Shown here: piece by piece, positions 12,564 through 15,761 of the stretch | Numbering within the stretch: the first letter of the stretch is position 1 | Layout of the letters: the number at the start of each line of letters is the position of its first letter | Assembly (NCBI GenBank): GCA_003551945.1 | Contig: PUNZ01000018.1 | Coordinates: 1 to 15,761, forward strand | From: Halovenus sp. | GTDB lineage: Archaea; Halobacteriota; Halobacteria; Halobacteriales; Haloarculaceae | Direction: 5' to 3' | Length of the DNA: 15,761 bases | Program-made: the position numbers and the translations under genes | Notes under the pieces: model-generated | Told to the model about the DNA's origin: nothing | Databases searched by the model: none | The model's input: only the letters and a program-made list of their open reading frames with translations

Positions 12564-15500
12564 CTAGTCGCCAGGCTCAGCTACTCCCGGCAGCGATAGC
12601 TGTACACACTCTCCACCAAGGTCGCTCTCATAGCGCTCAAGCAGTCCCCCGTAGGACTCAGCAACCCACTTGACTGCCCAGAGTCCGAGTCCGCTTCCGT
12701 GTGACAGTTGCGTGATTTCGACTTGCCCGGTCAGTACGTCCCACTCGAACGCTGGAATCCGTGGGCCGTTATCGGCCACGGCAAGGACCAGCGTTCCGTC
12801 TTCGGTTGCGGCCTCGATACGGACTTGCGGCTCGTCGGTTCCGTGTTCAAGCGCGTTTTCGATAAGCTGTGTCAACGCCAGTTCAATGCGGCTGTCCGTC
12901 CGTGCCGAAAGCGAGTCAGGAACCGCTATCTCAAACTCGGCAGCAGGATAGTTTTCACGGTATGAGTCACAGATCCGTCGGGCTGTTTTGTTAACCGGTT
13001 CATAGCCCGGCCCTTCGCTCGCATTTGCCAGCGTTTTCTGCACCTGCCGTGTCTCTTCGGTGAGGTCAGCAACCCGATAAATGCCATCACACAGCGCATT
13101 TGCGGCGTCAACAAGCGAGCCTGAGACGGTCGACTCACTCACATCCTGCTCAGCGAGTTCGCTGAGTTCGTCGCGGAGTAACTCTGCATAGCCCAGAAGC
13201 ACTGAGAGGTCGTTTCGGAGGTTATGTCGCAACACACGGGTGAGGACCTGCAGTCGCTGGTCGCGCTGTTTTCGCTCGGTAATGTCAGTGTAAATCCCGA
13301 AGCCAGACTGACCACCACCAGGCTCACGGTACGGGACACTCCTGAACAGAAACTCGCGGTAGCCGTTGGCCGTGACACGGCGGACTTCGCCGCTCCACTG
13401 TTCGCCAGCAACGCCCTGTGCGTCGATAGCTCTGGCCTGTTCTCGTTCGTCAACCGGGACGATGGTCTCGTTGATTGACTGGCCGATGAGCTCCTGACGC
13501 TCGTAATCAAATATCTCCTCAAAGGCAGCGTTTACCGACTCGATAATCGGCTGCGTCTCCTCGTATCGAATCTCGGCAACAGCATCTGGCAGGTTCTCGA
13601 CAAGATACAAAAATCGGTCCCGTTCTGCCTCCAGTTGTTGGCGGGCTTCGAGCAATGCAGAGAGGTCACGGATAACGCCAATGAGGCCGGTTACTGGACT
13701 GTCCTCGGGTGGGACCGACAGCTCGATTTCGGCGGGGAGTGGCTCCCCCGCTGCGGAGATGAATTCCAGTTCAAGCGTCTGGTTCTCAGCCGTCTCAGAA
13801 CGCGTCGCTGCCGCCAACTCCTCAATGCGTGCGTACTCTTCTTCGGAGAGAATATCAGCCACAGCCATCTCTTCGAGGGTTTCTTGCTCGTAGCCAAGCC
13901 ACTCAGCAAGCCGTTTCGTCGTCAACTCGAACCGGCCAGCCTCATCGGTGGCAAACACCATGCCTTCGACCGTTTCGAGGACGGTTTTGTTCTTTCGTAG
14001 CTCCTGTTCTCGCTGGGTCCGTTTGCACGCGATCTCTGCGTTCGTCGCCAACAACTCAACCAGAGAGCGGTCAGTGTCACTGAGGTTCTCCGCTGCTCCG
14101 CCGACGCTCAAGACGCCGAACGTCCCAATTGGAACGAACAGCACGTAGTCAAGATGGGAGACATCTGCCGCTGGGATACCGCCTGCGGCCTGTTCTGCGG
14201 CTTTTTTTGGGCTTTCAACATAGATGGCGTTGCCAGTGCGATATGCTTCGCCCATCCCCCAGGTGTCGAGCGGATACGACGGATGCTCGCCGATGTGGTC
14301 GACAGCAGGGGCTGAAACCTTCATCGGCGTAAACTCATCGTCCACTATGCAGTGTACCGAGCAGAGGTCGAACCCAAGAACGTCCTGCGTCGCTTCGACA
14401 ACGGTATCTGCGACCGCCTGGACAGTCGGGGCCTGTACGAGCGCCCGGGTCTGTTCGTGGAGTGCTGACAGCGCTTCGACGTACTCCTTTCGCTCGGTGA
14501 CGTCAGTAAAGTATACCGACAGTCCATCATCGGACGGATACGCAGTCACCTGGAACCACATTTCGAGCGGTGGGAAATACTCCTCAAACGAGACTGCCTG
14601 CTGTGTCTCCATCGCATATTGGTACTGGTCGTAAAACTCGAGGTCGATAGCCTCACCGAAGAGGTCCCAGATGTTCTGGCCGAGGACCGCTTCGCGGTCA
14701 CGGCCCAACAGTTGCTCAGCGCGGTTGTTGAAATACGTAAAGTTCCACTCGGTATCGACGGCAAAGAACGCATCATCAATCCGTTCAAGTATGTTTTCGA
14801 TGCGTTTTTGTTCCTCTCGTAGCTGTGTTCGCTGTTGTTTTTGGGCCAGTTCGTAGCTGATTGCATCACCGAGCACTTCGAGAAAGGCGACATCGACATC
14901 GTCAAACTCGGTATCGACTGTCCTGTTGTCCGCAAAACACACTGCCCCATAGGGCTCACCATCGATGTAAATCGTCTCGCCAAGATAGCAAGAAAGGCCA
15001 TACCGTTCGTAAATATCGTCTGGAATGACGTCACTTGCCTTTGCATCCGTCGTAATCAGTGGCCCGTCATGGTCAACCGTGTATTGACAGTAGGTTGTAT
15101 CAAGTGGGAGCTCAGTTCCCTGTCGTGCAAGCTCATGGTCGCCGGTTGCAACCTCGAACACTTCTTTTCCATCCACGAACCGACCAAGAAACGCAAGCGA
15201 AACGCCGAGTCGCTGCCGGTGGTCTTCGAGCAACCGCTCGATTTTCTCCATTGACGAAAGCGATGGGTCGGACGTTATCTCATGCAGCGATTCGAGTGAC
15301 TGTGCGTGTGATTTTCGGTCGCTGATATCTCGAATGAGACCGGTAAAATACCGTTTCCCATCCCGGCTGAACTCATCGAATGAAACCGCAACGGGGACCT
15401 CATGTCCATCTTTGTGCTGGATAGCGAGTTCGATATAATCCCAGTTCACAGACCGTTCTCCCGTCTCGATATACCGCTGCATCCCATTCTCGTGTCTATC

Positions 15501-15761
15501 TTTGAACCGTTCGGGGAGCAACCCCAGAAACGACTCGCCGACAATTTCGGCATGGTCATATCCCGAAATATCGGTGAGCTGTTCGTTCGCAAAGTGGATG
15601 TAGCTCTCCTCATCGAGCGTGACGATTGCATCGTTAACCGTCTCTGCAATCTGTACAAACGGCGTTCCATGTGTCGCTGACGCCCCATCAGACAGCGCCA
15701 ACTCTGGGGGGTCTTCCCGCGATGCAAGTAAGTCCTGTATCTGTGACTCGAGTGAATCACC
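12564..15761 (-). CDS. Soluble multi-PAS/GAF sensor histidine kinase (N-terminus beyond window)
   Basis: At least 1065 residues are encoded. A TTG at 15701 could start a 1045-residue protein, but the frame stays open for 20 more codons to the window edge, so the true start is probably outside. Numbered from that TTG, the order is PAS (about 15-130), GAF (about 135-290), PAS (300-405), GAF (410-565), PAS (570-690), PAS (700-815), a HisKA box with phospho-acceptor His826 in RVLRHNLRNDL, then HATPase: N-box IENALEHG (Asn949), G1 ADNGPRIP (about 976) and G2 GSGLGLW (about 1002). There are no membrane segments and no receiver domain, so it is a cytoplasmic sensor kinase needing a separate response regulator. 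The ligand is unknown. GAF1 resembles those near Bat-type regulators (TYCQYTV, GPLITTDAKA). Confidence 0.92.
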   Translation of the reverse strand, partial: GDSLESQIQDLLASREDPPELALSDGASATHGTPFVQIAETVNDAIVTLDEESYIHFANEQLTDISGYDHAEIVGESFLGLLPERFKDRHENGMQRYIETGERSVNWDYIELAIQHKDGHEVPVAVSFDEFSRDGKRYFTGLIRDISDRKSHAQSLESLHEITSDPSLSSMEKIERLLEDHRQRLGVSLAFLGRFVDGKEVFEVATGDHELARQGTELPLDTTYCQYTVDHDGPLITTDAKASDVIPDDIYERYGLSCYLGETIYIDGEPYGAVCFADNRTVDTEFDDVDVAFLEVLGDAISYELAQKQQRTQLREEQKRIENILERIDDAFFAVDTEWNFTYFNNRAEQLLGRDREAVLGQNIWDLFGEAIDLEFYDQYQYAMETQQAVSFEEYFPPLEMWFQVTAYPSDDGLSVYFTDVTERKEYVEALSALHEQTRALVQAPTVQAVADTVVEATQDVLGFDLCSVHCIVDDEFTPMKVSAPAVDHIGEHPSYPLDTWGMGEAYRTGNAIYVESPKKAAEQAAGGIPAADVSHLDYVLFVPIGTFGVLSVGGAAENLSDTDRSLVELLATNAEIACKRTQREQELRKNKTVLETVEGMVFATDEAGRFELTTKRLAEWLGYEQETLEEMAVADILSEEEYARIEELAAATRSETAENQTLELEFISAAGEPLPAEIELSVPPEDSPVTGLIGVIRDLSALLEARQQLEAERDRFLYLVENLPDAVAEIRYEETQPIIESVNAAFEEIFDYERQELIGQSINETIVPVDEREQARAIDAQGVAGEQWSGEVRRVTANGYREFLFRSVPYREPGGGQSGFGIYTDITERKQRDQRLQVLTRVLRHNLRNDLSVLLGYAELLRDELSELAEQDVSESTVSGSLVDAANALCDGIYRVADLTEETRQVQKTLANASEGPGYEPVNKTARRICDSYRENYPAAEFEIAVPDSLSARTDSRIELALTQLIENALEHGTDEPQVRIEAATEDGTLVLAVADNGPRIPAFEWDVLTGQVEITQLSHGSGLGLWAVKWVAESYGGLLERYESDLGGECVQLSLPGVAEPGD

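Noticed and set aside
1..15761. Mobile element, CRISPR array or tRNA/rRNA gene
   Set aside because: No transposase, integrase, direct-repeat array or cloverleaf-type sequence was seen. The gene content reads as stable haloarchaeal chromosome.

Overview
The window is ordinary haloarchaeal chromosome (a halophilic euryarchaeon). The proteins are rich in Asp and Glu. Nearly every gene has a TATA-like box centred about 25-29 nt upstream of its start codon, the layout of haloarchaeal leaderless transcripts. Several protein families, including the DUF7504/DUF7855-7857 group named here from memory, are ones I associate with haloarchaea only. GC content looks moderate for this group. I do not name a species. 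No rRNA, tRNA, CRISPR array, transposase or integrase was seen.

Layout, left to right. Positions 86-634 (+) encode a HIT-family nucleotide hydrolase/transferase. Positions 703-1995 (-) encode a DUF418/YeiB-type membrane protein. Positions 2064-2981 (-) encode the thiazole synthase Thi4, which keeps the sulfur-donor cysteine. A short-chain dehydrogenase (3119-3943, +) diverges from thi4. It is followed by an 805-residue Ski2-type helicase (4015-6432, +), an SdpI/DUF1648 membrane protein (6491-7132, +) and an acidic two-HTH protein resembling haloarchaeal 'conditioned medium-induced protein 4' (7238-7837, +).

The most interesting block is 7998-11262 (+). It holds five tightly packed genes: a RecA/KaiC-like protein with a degenerate P-loop (DUF7504-like), a small basic protein (DUF7855-like), a long coiled-coil protein (DUF7856-like), a beta-plus-coiled-coil protein (DUF7857-like), and a short MinD/ParA-type ATPase whose start overlaps the preceding stop codon. 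Composition and overlap suggest one functional unit, perhaps an intracellular positioning system with MinD as the switch. This function is inferred and I know of no experimental description of the set. A leader with two consecutive inverted repeats and two TATA candidates lies in front of it.

Downstream are pdxT (11361-11954, PLP synthase glutaminase) and hisE (11992-12294, histidine pathway), probably co-transcribed, then a tiny zinc-ribbon protein (12366-12542). The right end (12564-15761, -) is a large soluble PAS/GAF sensor histidine kinase whose N-terminus runs off the window.

There are no gene-free stretches over 300 bases. The largest gaps (137 bp at 2982-3118, 105 bp at 7133-7237, 160 bp at 7838-7997, 98 bp at 11263-11360) hold promoters and inverted repeats, described individually.
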